This document shows, piece by piece, positions 15,678 to 24,428 of a DNA stretch of 42,087 nt. The notes under the pieces are model-generated. The model ran no database searches. It was not told the origin of the DNA and was given only the letters and a program-made list of their open reading frames with translations. Source of the stretch: Actinomycetes bacterium (GTDB lineage: Bacteria > Actinomycetota > Thermoleophilia > RBG-16-64-13); contig JAJZQZ010000004.1 in NCBI GenBank assembly GCA_021802965.1, forward strand, positions 1 through 42,087, written 5' to 3'. Made by a program: the position numbers and the translations under genes. The first letter of the stretch is position 1; each line of letters begins with the position of its first letter.

Positions 15678-16961
15678 CTACGTACCTAGCAGGCGCTCCG
15701 CCGCGGACAGCGCGTAGACCTGGATCTCGGGGTCCGGGTTCGACAGCGCCGCCTGCAAGACCTGCAGCGCGTCCGGCGAAGCGAACTGCTCCAGCGTGTC
15801 GATGGCGCGCATCTGCAGCTGCTCGTCGTCCGACAACTCCAGCAGGCGTCCCAATTCGGCCGGCGAGAGAAAGCCGAGGCTGTCTGTGCGCTCGCGTGGC
15901 GGCAGAGCGAGCACGTCCTCCGCGCGCCTGATGTCGATGTGGAGCGACTCCATGGTCGCGACGGCCTCGGCCGGCTCCTCCCAGTGGACCTGCTCGGGGA
16001 CCACCCGGGCGACCTGCTCGGGGACGACTTCGGTCGCACCGGCGAACGCCGGCTCGTACATGACCGCGGGTGTCGGCTCGTCGACCAGCGTCGGCGCCTG
16101 CTCCGGCTCCGGTGCGGGCTGGCTGACCGCCTGCGACAACACGAACGCGGCGGCGGCCGGAGGCGCCGGGTCGAGGATGTTTGCGCTGACAGGTATGGGC
16201 GCGGGCTCCGGTTCGTCGTTGTGGAGCGACAGCTCCGGATCGGCCAGCAGTGTCGACCCGCCGCTCGACGCGCCCCACGCTTCGGGCGGTGGCGGGGCGT
16301 CGTCGCCTCCCGGCCTGCCGATCACGTGGTCTTCGGGCCTGGAGGTCTCGGCGATGACGACGGCACTGGGGGTGAAGGTCTTCGCTTCGGGCTCGAACTC
16401 GGCGTGCAGTGAGTCCGCGTACTGGCGGATCCGAGCCAAGCGAGTCCGCTTGGCCTCGTTGCCCCGACCTCCCAGCTTCTCCGCCATCACGTCGGCCGCT
16501 GCCATGATGCGTTCCGGGCGATAGAGCTCGAGGCGGCGGAGCTCCTCGGGACTGAGGTCGCCCGAGCTTTGCAGGAGCGACGTTACCAGCGCCGCCGCCG
16601 GATCTGACCCACCCGGGTGCGGGGTAAGGGGCGCCACGGCGGCCGTGACCGCGAACGCCGGTGTGAGAGGGGCCGTCCCGACTGGGGCGACGGGCGCCGC
16701 GGCGTCGAACGGCCCGCCCACGGCGAGGGGCGAGACCGCGGGGATCGGAGTCGGGGGCGCCGCGTCGGTCCATTGAGCCTCGACGGGCGGCGCGGCCCCG
16801 GCGGCAACAGCTTCAGCAGGCGGGAACTGGGGTGGAGCGAAGCCTTCGTCCTTCGCGCCGCCAGGCTTCGCTCTCCTTCGCCGGAGGATGAGCAGCAGAG
16901 CGAGCAACAGGACGACGACTCCTGCGGCGATGTACACGTATGTCATGTCGAACGAGAGCAT
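15678..16961 (-). CDS. Membrane-anchored protein with C-terminal HEAT repeats
   Basis: 427 residues. A short N-terminal membrane helix (YIAAGVVVLLLALLLILRRRR, residues 9-29) faces a long low-complexity Ala/Pro/Glu-rich linker. A helical segment with SPEELRRLELYRPERIMAAADVMAEKLGG sits near residues 135-170. The last 65 residues are HEAT-like: LGRLLELSDDEQLQMRAID, LEQFASPDALQVLQAAL, PDPEIQVYALSAAERLLG. Probably a scaffold or adaptor at the inner membrane. Function and partners unknown. Confidence 0.8.
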   Translation of the reverse strand: MLSFDMTYVYIAAGVVVLLLALLLILRRRRAKPGGAKDEGFAPPQFPPAEAVAAGAAPPVEAQWTDAAPPTPIPAVSPLAVGGPFDAAAPVAPVGTAPLTPAFAVTAAVAPLTPHPGGSDPAAALVTSLLQSSGDLSPEELRRLELYRPERIMAAADVMAEKLGGRGNEAKRTRLARIRQYADSLHAEFEPEAKTFTPSAVVIAETSRPEDHVIGRPGGDDAPPPPEAWGASSGGSTLLADPELSLHNDEPEPAPIPVSANILDPAPPAAAAFVLSQAVSQPAPEPEQAPTLVDEPTPAVMYEPAFAGATEVVPEQVARVVPEQVHWEEPAEAVATMESLHIDIRRAEDVLALPPRERTDSLGFLSPAELGRLLELSDDEQLQMRAIDTLEQFASPDALQVLQAALSNPDPEIQVYALSAAERLLGT

Positions 16962-17035
16962 GACCGCCTTTCTTTCTCTCCAAACGTATGTGCCTTCGAT
17001 CGGTTACTGCGGCCGGTGGTCCCCCCGGCGAGGTC

Positions 17036-17833
17036 GTGCTACCGTTCTATCGGCACGTGATAGATACTCATTCACATCTTCTTCCCGGCCTTGACGACGG
17101 TCCCGCGTCGCTTGAAGAGAGTCTCGCCCTCGCTAGAGCAGCCGCGCACACCGGTGTCACCCAGATCATCTGCACTCCTCATCTCCGCGATGCCGGCGAT
17201 CCTGTCGACGTTCGCGGCCCTGAGGTGCTGGCCACGGTACAGGCCGCCCTCGACGCTGCGCATGTGCCCGTTCGTCTTCATCTTGGCTATGAACTCACAT
17301 TCTCCTTTGCGGCGTCACTCGATATAGAGCGACTCAAAGGCTACACGATGGGTCCGCGGTCGTCAGCGATCCTGGTGGAGGCCCCGTATACGGGGTGGCC
17401 GCCGTTCGCGGACGAGGTGCTGTTCCAGTGGCGGCTCAACGGTCTGGTCCCGGTGTTCGCCCATCCGGAGAGGTCGGAGCGGGTGCAGCGCGACCCGGCC
17501 ATGTTCTCGACGCTTCTGCGCCAGGGCGCGGTGGCCCAGGGCACGACGCCCAGCGTCGCCCGGCGCTTCGGCGCGTCGAGCCGACGGGCCCTCATCGGCA
17601 TGCTGGCCCGGGGAGAGCTCTCCCTTCTCGCCAGCGACGACCACGGCCGTCCCGCCCGCGACTGCGACCTTGCGTCGGCCCAGCGCGAGCTGCGGCGTTC
17701 CGCTCCGCATGCCGACCTCCACGCCCTTACGGTGGAGAACCCAGCCCGGCTGCTTCGGGGTGACGAGCTGCTGCCGGTGGAGCCGATTAGGGTCAATCGA
17801 CATTGGGGAACATACCTCCGGAGGGTATTCTGA
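17036..17833 (+). CDS. CpsB/CapC-type PHP-domain tyrosine phosphatase
   Basis: 265 residues from GTG 17036; ATG 16988 and GTG 17057 are alternatives and the start is uncertain. Metal-site motifs of the PHP family are visible: DTHSHLLPGLDDGP, ICTPHLRD, FAHPERSE and LASDDHGRP. CpsB/YwqE phosphatases remove phosphate from bacterial tyrosine kinases that control capsule or exopolysaccharide synthesis. No kinase or capsule gene is in the window. Its stop is directly followed by the sortase ATG, so the two are likely co-translated. Confidence 0.9.
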   Translation: MLPFYRHVIDTHSHLLPGLDDGPASLEESLALARAAAHTGVTQIICTPHLRDAGDPVDVRGPEVLATVQAALDAAHVPVRLHLGYELTFSFAASLDIERLKGYTMGPRSSAILVEAPYTGWPPFADEVLFQWRLNGLVPVFAHPERSERVQRDPAMFSTLLRQGAVAQGTTPSVARRFGASSRRALIGMLARGELSLLASDDHGRPARDCDLASAQRELRRSAPHADLHALTVENPARLLRGDELLPVEPIRVNRHWGTYLRRVF

Positions 17834-18670
17834 ATGAACCCGCCTGACGCAGAGGACGCCATCCCGATGCCGAATTCGATCGATTCTGCGCTCGCCCCCG
17901 AACCGCTCGTGGAGGAGCACCGCTCGCTGCGTGTGCACAGGGTGCGCCGCCTGCTCGCCAACCTGCTCATCCTGGCCGGCCTGTTGGTGCTGCTCTACCC
18001 GGCGGGCACGTGGGGATATGCCTGGTGGGAACAAAGAAGCCTCGAGAAACGCCTGGTCGATTCGCACCCCGCACTTGCTCAGCCCGCCGCCCAGGTCTTC
18101 TCCGGCGGGATGGTCCCCACCCTGGCCCCCGTCGACCCATCGGGCCAGACGCAGTTCCGCTCGCAGGAAGAGCGCGATCGCAGGCTGGTGGAGCTGCGCG
18201 CGTTCCGCAAGGCAGCCGAGGCCTTCGCCGCCGGGTTAGCGGCCAAGGGGGGCGGCGGCGGCGAGCCCATAGGGCGGATGACCATTCCGAAGATCGGCGT
18301 GAACACAGTCCTGGTCGAGGGAGTGGGCCGGGGCGACCTCCGTGAGGGTCCGGGCCATTGGCCGGAGACGTCTTTGCCCGGCATGGGCGGCAACTTCGTC
18401 GTGTCGGGCCATAGGACGACGTACGGCGGGCCCTTCTTCAAGCTCGACAAGCTCAACCTGGGGGACGAGATCCGTCTGATCCTCCCCTACGCCGCGGCGA
18501 CGTACCGCGTGACCAAGAAGATGATCGTATTGCCCACCCAGACCGAGGTGGTCGCGCAGCGAGGCAGGGAGGAGATCTCCCTGGCGACCTGTCACCCTAT
18601 CTACAGCGCCAAGCAGCGGCTGGTCATCCAGGCGGAGCTCGCCTCGTTCAAGCTTCTTAACACTCCCTAG
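17834..18670 (+). CDS. Sortase (class D/E-like)
   Basis: 278 residues; ATG 17834 directly follows the previous TGA. One membrane anchor (LLANLLILAGLLVLLYPAGTWGYAW, about residues 38-62), an extracytoplasmic linker with a Gly-rich stretch, then the sortase barrel: IGRMTIPKIGVNTVLVEG, catalytic His in VSGHRTTYGGPFFKLDKL, catalytic Cys in ISLATCHPIYSAKQRLVI with Arg downstream. Sortases join LPXTG-like proteins to the cell wall, supporting a Gram-positive envelope. No LPXTG or LAXTG substrate is evident nearby. Confidence 0.93.
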   Translation: MNPPDAEDAIPMPNSIDSALAPEPLVEEHRSLRVHRVRRLLANLLILAGLLVLLYPAGTWGYAWWEQRSLEKRLVDSHPALAQPAAQVFSGGMVPTLAPVDPSGQTQFRSQEERDRRLVELRAFRKAAEAFAAGLAAKGGGGGEPIGRMTIPKIGVNTVLVEGVGRGDLREGPGHWPETSLPGMGGNFVVSGHRTTYGGPFFKLDKLNLGDEIRLILPYAAATYRVTKKMIVLPTQTEVVAQRGREEISLATCHPIYSAKQRLVIQAELASFKLLNTP

Positions 18671-18734
18671 ATATTTCGCGTCCTTTTGGCGGGCGCTTCG
18701 TACTATAGTCGTAGTGCTAGAAAGGGAGTGAGCT

Positions 18735-19007
18735 GTGACTCAGCTGGACGAAGAATTCAGTCGCCGCGCGGAGGAGTTGCGCAAGGCGGCGGCGGAGATG
18801 ACGCGGGAGTTCCGCAAGCTCGCGGCCGACTTCCAGGGGCAGATGCAGTTCTTCGCCGAGGACGTGCGCAAGCGGGCCCGGGGAGCGTCGCCCTTCGACC
18901 AGTCGGCGATAGAGAAGATCCGAGAGCTGGCGAAGCTGCGCGATGAGGGCATCATCACGGAGGAAGAGTTCGAGGTGCAGAAGAAGCGTCTGCTCGAAGA
19001 GGTTTGA
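18735..19007 (+). CDS. Coiled-coil protein with SHOCT domain
   Basis: 90 residues, GTG start with AAAGGGAG six bases upstream. The first 55 residues form a charged helix (EFSRRAEELRKAAAEMTREF). The last 30 are a SHOCT domain: IEKIRELAKLRDEGIITEEE followed by FEVQKKRLLEEV. SHOCT segments occur at protein termini and are thought to mediate oligomerisation. No function can be assigned. Confidence 0.88.
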   Translation: MTQLDEEFSRRAEELRKAAAEMTREFRKLAADFQGQMQFFAEDVRKRARGASPFDQSAIEKIRELAKLRDEGIITEEEFEVQKKRLLEEV

Positions 19008-19122
19008 CACGCTGATCCTCTTCGCGCCGTCCCGATGCGATCTGGGGGGGTCGCGTGTTCATGGGCGAGAGCTGTAGCCGAGACAATCAAGGTAGGACAA
19101 CTGTTCGAATGCGAGGTATGAG

Positions 19123-19599
19123 ATGAAATCGTTGGGGGACGACCGCCGGCGGATAGTCCTGGAAGTCATGAAGCTACTTCCGGAGCTCGGCCGGTCGATC
19201 AGTCGCAGTATGCCGACCGAGGCACGGATGGAGGGTGTATCCGTGGCACAGGTGAAGGCCATGGTCCACCTGTTCGAGTACGGGCCGGAGACGATGGGCG
19301 AGCTGGCGGAAGGGCTGGGGATCACTACTCCTTCGGCCACCGGGCTCATCAACCCTCTGGCCGAGCTCGGTTTCGTGGAGCGCGAGCGGGACGAGGAAGA
19401 CCGGCGGGTCGTGCGGGTGCGACTGAGCCCTCACGCGCAACGGCTGTCGCACCACATCCTCGACCAGCGCATCGCCGAGATCACGGCGGCCTTCGAGGGT
19501 CAGAGCCTGGAGTCACAGGAGTGCTTCCTGGACGGTCTTCGCCGGCTGGCGTCCGCGTACGGAAAGAGCGGCAGCGCCCGACTCTCCGAGGTCGCGTAG
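19123..19599 (+). CDS. MarR-family transcriptional regulator
   Basis: 158 residues. The winged helix-turn-helix core is clear: VAQVKAMVHLFEYGPETMGELAEGLGITTPSATGLINPLAELGFVERERDEEDRRVVRVRLSP, in segments typical of MarR, flanked by dimerisation helices. MarR proteins are repressors that often respond to phenolic ligands or oxidants. No clean palindromic operator was found in the 115 bases upstream. Neighbouring polyprenyl synthase and dehydrogenase genes downstream are possible targets, by proximity only. Confidence 0.92.
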   Translation: MKSLGDDRRRIVLEVMKLLPELGRSISRSMPTEARMEGVSVAQVKAMVHLFEYGPETMGELAEGLGITTPSATGLINPLAELGFVERERDEEDRRVVRVRLSPHAQRLSHHILDQRIAEITAAFEGQSLESQECFLDGLRRLASAYGKSGSARLSEVA

Positions 19600-19689
19600 C
19601 AGGGAGCGAGCGAGTCTCGGCCACTCTTTCCGCGGGGCCGACCGGGTCCTCCGCACGGTCTGTGGCTGTCCCTCCCGGTCCCCACGAAC

Positions 19690-19719
19690 GGGCCCGGGGA
19701 GGGGCCCTATGCTATTCTT
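19690..19719 (+). terminator. Possible rho-independent terminator after marR-like gene
   Basis: GGGCCC (19690-19695) pairs with GGGCCC (19702-19707) around a 6-base loop and is followed by a T-rich TATGCTATTCTTT. It lies in the 207-base gap (19600-19806) that otherwise holds no gene. Confidence 0.4.
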
Positions 19720-19806
19720 TGGCGCGTCCCGTCGGCCCGTGTTTCCGGCATCGGATGCCGTACGCTCGGCCGCTCCCCTCCAGAAGGTGAGGACGCCGGT
19801 TCTCGG

Positions 19807-20829
19807 GTGAGTGTAGACCTCTTCGTCGAATACCTGGCCGACGTGCGGCCGATCATCGATCGCCGGCTCCGGGAATACCTGGCGGTGGTGCCGGAGGGTA
19901 GTCCGCTGCACGTGTACCTGTACGGGGTCCTCGACGAGTTCATCGGCCGGGGAGGCAAGCGTCTGCGTCCCGCCATCGCCATGGTGGGCTGCGAAGCGGT
20001 GGGGGGAGAGCGGCTCCGGGCGCTTCCCAGCGGGTGCGCCATCGAGTTCTTCCACGCGGCGGCCCTGATTCACGACGACATCATGGACGGCAGCGAGATC
20101 CGGCGAGACGAGCAGTGCGCGCACATCGTCCACGGCCTGCCGCTGGCCATCAACACAGGCGATTTCGCCCTCGGCCTGGTCTGCACCATCGTGGTGCGGG
20201 ACGAAGGCCTCAACGACCGCACGAAGATCGCCGTGCTCGACGCCATCGGCGAGATGAGCGCCCGCACCATCGAAGGTCAGGCCCTCGACGTCGGCTGGGT
20301 GCGCGACGACGTCTACGACGTGAGCGCCGACGACTACCTGTTCATGGCCCTGGGGAAGACCGGATATTACTCCGGCGTGTCGCCCCTCAAGATCGGAGCG
20401 CTGATCGGGGGTGCGACCGACAGCGAGCGCCGCGCCCTGGAGGCGTTCGGCAAGAACTCCGCCATCGCTTTCCAGATCCAGGACGACCTGCTGAACATCG
20501 TGGGCGACGAGGCGAGCACGGGCAAGGACCTGCTCAACGATATACTCGAGAGTAAGCGAACCCTCATGGTCATCCACTGCATCCAGGCGGCGACGCCGCC
20601 CGACCGGCAACGGCTCTCGGCCCTCCTGCGGCTCGGTCCCACCAAGGAGCCCGAGCAGATGCGGGAGATCGTCGACATGCTCTTCCGGTACGGCTCCATC
20701 GAGTACGCTCGAGAGCTGGCTCGTGGGCTCATCCTCGAGGCCCGCACCTACCTGGGCGAGCTCCCCCGCTCGTCCGCGCGTGACGTGCTGTCCTCCATGG
20801 CCGACTTCTTCCTCGAACGGGATAGTTAG
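19807..20829 (+). CDS. Polyprenyl diphosphate synthase (E-prenyl chain elongation)
   Basis: 340 residues, GTG start with a poor ribosome site. It has the trans-prenyltransferase motifs: GGKRLRPAI, the first Asp-rich motif in LIHDDIMDGSEIRR (DDIMD with RR), and the second in FQIQDDLLNIVGDEASTGKD, where the last acid of DDxxD is Asn. It condenses isopentenyl diphosphate with allylic diphosphates to make C15-C20 or longer chains, for example for menaquinone or carotenoids. It is first in a tight rightward set of six genes. Exact chain length cannot be told. Confidence 0.93.
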   Translation: MSVDLFVEYLADVRPIIDRRLREYLAVVPEGSPLHVYLYGVLDEFIGRGGKRLRPAIAMVGCEAVGGERLRALPSGCAIEFFHAAALIHDDIMDGSEIRRDEQCAHIVHGLPLAINTGDFALGLVCTIVVRDEGLNDRTKIAVLDAIGEMSARTIEGQALDVGWVRDDVYDVSADDYLFMALGKTGYYSGVSPLKIGALIGGATDSERRALEAFGKNSAIAFQIQDDLLNIVGDEASTGKDLLNDILESKRTLMVIHCIQAATPPDRQRLSALLRLGPTKEPEQMREIVDMLFRYGSIEYARELARGLILEARTYLGELPRSSARDVLSSMADFFLERDS

Positions 20830-20840
20830 GAGGCGCGCGC

Positions 20841-21878
20841 GTGAGGGCCGTCGTCACCGATGGACGGGGAGGCCTGTCGCCGGCCGACCTACCCGCGCCG
20901 GAAGCCCCCCAAGACGGCGCCCTCGTTCGGGTCGTCGCCTGCGGCTTGTGCGGCAGCGACTTGGAGAAGGTCTGCGGTCCCGACGCACAGGCCGGGTTGG
21001 TCCTGGGGCACGAGGTCGTGGGGTGGCTGGAGCGCCCCGATGCCGAGCCTGTACGTGTCGCCCTGGCTCACCATGTCCCCTGCGGTTGCTGCGGCGCCTG
21101 TCGGACGGGCCACTCGTCCCTGTGCGCGCAATTCACCTCGACTCGCCTCGACCCCGGCGGCTTCGCCGAGAGCCTCGCCGTCAGCGCCGTCCATCTCGAG
21201 GATGCCGTCTTTCCTCTGCCCGAGTCGGTTGACGACCTGGCAGGCACGCTGCTCGAGCCGCTCTCGTGTGTGTTGAGGGCCTTCGACGTGGTCAAGAGCC
21301 TGCAGCGGGCCTTTCCCATCCCGGCTGTGGGGGGACGGCCTCCGGCGCCGCCGTGGACGTGGCCGGGTAAGGTCCTGGTCGCGGGTTGCGGTTCGGTGGG
21401 CCTGATGCTCCTGGCGGTCCTGGCCTCCGACACGCGGCGCCGCCCCGACCAGTATCTGGGCCCCGCGTGCCAGGGGTACTACTTCCTCGAGCCGGACCCC
21501 GTGCGGGCCGGCCTGGCCGCCGGTCTGGGAGCGGTCCGTCTGGAGGAAGCGGGCAGCGTGGATGTCGCCATCGTCACCGCCCCGGCCGCGCTGCCTCAGG
21601 TGGTCGCCTCGATGGCCCCGGGCGGTATCGTGGTGATCTTCGCGAGCCGAGGGGCGACGACCGACATCGACGTCGACCAGGTCTACCGCCGGGAGCTCAC
21701 GCTCGCCGGGGTCCGCTCGGGTTCTCCGACCCACCTGCGACGGGCGCTGGAGCTCCTGACCGACGGCCTGCTGCCGCTGGAATGGTTCCGGCCGGTCGTC
21801 GTGGGCCTCGAAGAGTTGCCCGCGGCCTTCGCCGAGTACGCGGCCGGGCGATCGCTCAAGGTGGTGGCGCGGCCGTGA
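20841..21878 (+). CDS. Zinc-dependent alcohol dehydrogenase family protein (1)
   Basis: 345 residues from GTG 20841, 11 bases after the prenyl synthase. Catalytic-zinc residues are in VVACGLCGSDLEK and VLGHEVVGWLE; the structural-zinc Cys set is PCGCCGACRTGHSSLC. The Rossmann motif is VLVAGCGSVGLMLLAVLAS. The segment after it (ASDTRRRPDQYLGPACQGYYFLEPD, in two pieces) replaces the usual acidic end of beta-2 with an extended loop, so cofactor preference is unclear. The neighbouring gene is a second, different member; the two overlap by 4 bases (GTGA). Substrate unknown. Confidence 0.9.
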   Translation: MRAVVTDGRGGLSPADLPAPEAPQDGALVRVVACGLCGSDLEKVCGPDAQAGLVLGHEVVGWLERPDAEPVRVALAHHVPCGCCGACRTGHSSLCAQFTSTRLDPGGFAESLAVSAVHLEDAVFPLPESVDDLAGTLLEPLSCVLRAFDVVKSLQRAFPIPAVGGRPPAPPWTWPGKVLVAGCGSVGLMLLAVLASDTRRRPDQYLGPACQGYYFLEPDPVRAGLAAGLGAVRLEEAGSVDVAIVTAPAALPQVVASMAPGGIVVIFASRGATTDIDVDQVYRRELTLAGVRSGSPTHLRRALELLTDGLLPLEWFRPVVVGLEELPAAFAEYAAGRSLKVVARP

Positions 21879-22918
21879 GGCAGGCGCGCTTCTATGCTCC
21901 GGGCGACGTCCGCATGCTCGAGGTGCCCATACCCGAGCCCGGTCCCGGCGAGGTGCTGGTAAAGGTCGAGGTGGCACTGGTGTGTGGCACCGACGCCAAG
22001 ACCTTTCGCCGCGGCCACCCGCTCCTTCTGGAGACCAGCCCGGCGCCCTTCGGGCACGAATATTGCGGCACGATCGTCGAGGTCGGCGCCGGCGTCGAGC
22101 GCTTCTACCGGGGCCACCGCGTCACGAGCGCCAACTCCGCCCCGTGCGGCCACTGCTTCTTCTGCCGGCGCGACCAGGCCTCTCTCTGCGAGCACCTGCA
22201 GCCCCTGTTGAACGGCGCCTACGCCGACTACCTGCTGGTGCCCGCGAACATCGTGGCGGTGAACATGCTGCACGTGCCCGAGGACATGCCTTCGGAGCGG
22301 GCCGCGCTGGTGGAGCCGCTGGCCTGCGTGCTCAAGGGCCTCGAGGTGGGGGCGGTGGGACCGGGGATGACGGTCGGCGTAGTCGGTCTGGGGCCGATAG
22401 GCCTGATGATGGTGTACGCCGCCACCCGCAGAGGAGCGCGTGTCATCGCCGTCGAACGTAACCCGCACAAGCTCGAGGCCGCTCGAGCCCTGGGCGCGCA
22501 GGCCACGGTTGACTCGCGTTCGGTGGACGACGCCGTCCAGGCGGTGCGCGACCACACTGAGGAGGGCCGCGGCGTCGACGTGGCCATCGAGGCGGTCGGC
22601 CGGCCAGAAGTATGGGACTTCGCCGTCGGCATCACGCGGCGGGGCGGGGTCGTCAACTTGTTCGGCGGATGCGAGGAGGGCAGCGTGGCCTGCATCGACA
22701 CCTATCGCCTCCACTACGAGGAGCTCTGCCTGACCGCGGCCTTCCACCACACGCCCCGGCACGTCCGCATGGCCATGGACGTGCTCGACCGACCGGACTT
22801 CCCCTGCGACGTCCTCATCACGCACCGCTACAACCTCGAGGACGTGGTCACGCCTCTGCGGGTGATGAACAAGGAGATCCCGGCCGAGGGCTTCATCAAG
22901 GCGGCGGTGATCCCGTGA
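21875..22918 (+). CDS. Zinc-dependent alcohol dehydrogenase family protein (2), sorbitol/threonine dehydrogenase-like
   Basis: 347 residues from GTG 21875, in a GTGA overlap with the previous gene. Catalytic-zinc ligands are in LVCGTDAKTF and FGHEYCGTI; the structural set is APCGHCFFCRRDQASLC. The NAD-binding motif VGVVGLGPIGLMMVYAA is followed by VIAVERNPHKLEAARALGA with an acidic Glu at the end of beta-2, which favours NAD over NADP. The pairing with another dehydrogenase gene suggests successive steps or a heteromer on one polyol or alcohol. Substrate unknown. Confidence 0.92.
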   Translation: MRQARFYAPGDVRMLEVPIPEPGPGEVLVKVEVALVCGTDAKTFRRGHPLLLETSPAPFGHEYCGTIVEVGAGVERFYRGHRVTSANSAPCGHCFFCRRDQASLCEHLQPLLNGAYADYLLVPANIVAVNMLHVPEDMPSERAALVEPLACVLKGLEVGAVGPGMTVGVVGLGPIGLMMVYAATRRGARVIAVERNPHKLEAARALGAQATVDSRSVDDAVQAVRDHTEEGRGVDVAIEAVGRPEVWDFAVGITRRGGVVNLFGGCEEGSVACIDTYRLHYEELCLTAAFHHTPRHVRMAMDVLDRPDFPCDVLITHRYNLEDVVTPLRVMNKEIPAEGFIKAAVIP

Positions 22919-22955
22919 GGCTCGGCCGCCCCGGGATGGATGCCGGCCGCGGACC

Positions 22956-24428
22956 GTGGCCCGCGTGAACGACGAGGCTCGGCAGGCCCTCAGGCGGCTC
23001 CCCTCGGTGGACGAGCTGCTCCAGACCCCGGCGGTCCGCCAGCTGCTGGAGGGTAACCCGCGGGAGCAGGTGGTCGAAGCCGTGCGCGAAGCCGTCGCCC
23101 GGGTGCGGGAACGTGTCTCCAGCGGAGCCTTCCCGGACACGTGGGCCGCGGTCTCCGAGCCGGAGAGCCTGTCGACAGCGACGGCGGAGATCCTCAGGCG
23201 GTGGAGCCGGCCCCATCTCCGGCGGGTCGTCAACGCGACCGGGGTGGTCGTCCACACCAACCTGGGGCGCTCGATCCTCGCTCCGTCGGCCATCGCACGC
23301 GTGGTCGAGGTGGCCGGCGCATACAGCAACCTGGAGTACGACATCGACGCGGGCGTCCGCGGCTCCCGCCATGACCACATCGATGCGCTTCTTTCTCGCC
23401 TCACCGGGGCCGAAGCTGCCATGGTGGTCAACAACAATGCCGCGGCTGTCCTGCTCACTCTGTCCGTCCTCGCCGCCGGAAAGGAAGTCGTGGTATCGCG
23501 CGGACAGCTGGTGGAGATAGGCGGTTCCTTCCGCATCCCAGACATCATGCGCATGAGCGGCGCCCGCTTGGTCGAGGTGGGGACCACCAACAAGACCCGC
23601 ATCGGCGACTACGAGGCCGCCCTGACCGGGGAGACCGCTCTGCTGCTGCGCGTCCACACCTCGAATTTCAAGGTCGTGGGCTTCACCGAGGAGGCATCGA
23701 TAGCCGAGATCGCCTCCCTCGGCCGCCGATGGGGCCTGCCCGTGGCCGACGACCTGGGGAGCGGCGCGCTCCTGCCCCTGGAGGCCTTCCGTGACGAACC
23801 CCCTGCATCCGCCTCCCTCCAGGCCGGCGCCGACGTGGTGATGTTCAGCGGGGACAAGCTACTCGGCGGGCCGCAGGCCGGCATCCTCGTGGGGCGGGCC
23901 GAGACGATCACCCGTCTGCGTCAGCACCCGTTGGCCCGAGCCCTCCGGGTGGACAAGATGACCTTGGCGGCCCTCGAGGCCACCCTGCAACTGTACCGCG
24001 ACCCCGAAAGGGCCCGTCGGGAGATCCCGACTCTGCGCTTCCTCGATCGTCGCTCGGAGGAGACAGCGGCCCTCGCCGCCGCCCTGCGGACGCGGCTCGA
24101 AGCGGCCGTGCGGGCGGCGGGGCTGAAAGCGGAAGTCGGTATCCAGGAGACCGCGGCTAAGGCGGGCGGCGGCTCACTTCCGCTTTTGGAGATCCCGTCC
24201 CACGGAGTGACCGTCAGATCGGAAGTCGGGAGTGTCGTGGCCCTGGAGACAGCCCTGCGCGCGGCACCGGTTCCTATCGTGGGCCGGGTGGCCCAGGATG
24301 CGGTCGTGTTGGATGTGCTGGCTCTCGACGAGGCCGACCTGTCCGAGGTGGCCGACGGTGTGGTCTGGGCGCTCGGTCAGGCGGCGTGCCCCCCGTCCGA
24401 CACGCCCGACTGCCGAGCTCATGCCTGA
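22956..24428 (+). CDS. selA: L-seryl-tRNA(Sec) selenium transferase
   Basis: 490 residues from GTG 22956. SelA hallmarks are present: N-terminal RLPSVDELLQTPAVRQLL, VVNATGVVVHTNLGRS, SNLEYDIDAGVRGSRHDHI, VNNNAAAVLLTL, and the PLP-binding Lys in MFSGDKLLGGPQAG. The enzyme converts Ser-tRNA(Sec) to Sec-tRNA(Sec) using selenophosphate from SelD. It overlaps selB by 8 bases, the common selAB arrangement. selD and the tRNA-Sec gene are not in this window. Its presence makes in-frame TGA codons nearby candidates for selenocysteine. Confidence 0.97.
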   Translation: MARVNDEARQALRRLPSVDELLQTPAVRQLLEGNPREQVVEAVREAVARVRERVSSGAFPDTWAAVSEPESLSTATAEILRRWSRPHLRRVVNATGVVVHTNLGRSILAPSAIARVVEVAGAYSNLEYDIDAGVRGSRHDHIDALLSRLTGAEAAMVVNNNAAAVLLTLSVLAAGKEVVVSRGQLVEIGGSFRIPDIMRMSGARLVEVGTTNKTRIGDYEAALTGETALLLRVHTSNFKVVGFTEEASIAEIASLGRRWGLPVADDLGSGALLPLEAFRDEPPASASLQAGADVVMFSGDKLLGGPQAGILVGRAETITRLRQHPLARALRVDKMTLAALEATLQLYRDPERARREIPTLRFLDRRSEETAALAAALRTRLEAAVRAAGLKAEVGIQETAAKAGGGSLPLLEIPSHGVTVRSEVGSVVALETALRAAPVPIVGRVAQDAVVLDVLALDEADLSEVADGVVWALGQAACPPSDTPDCRAHA

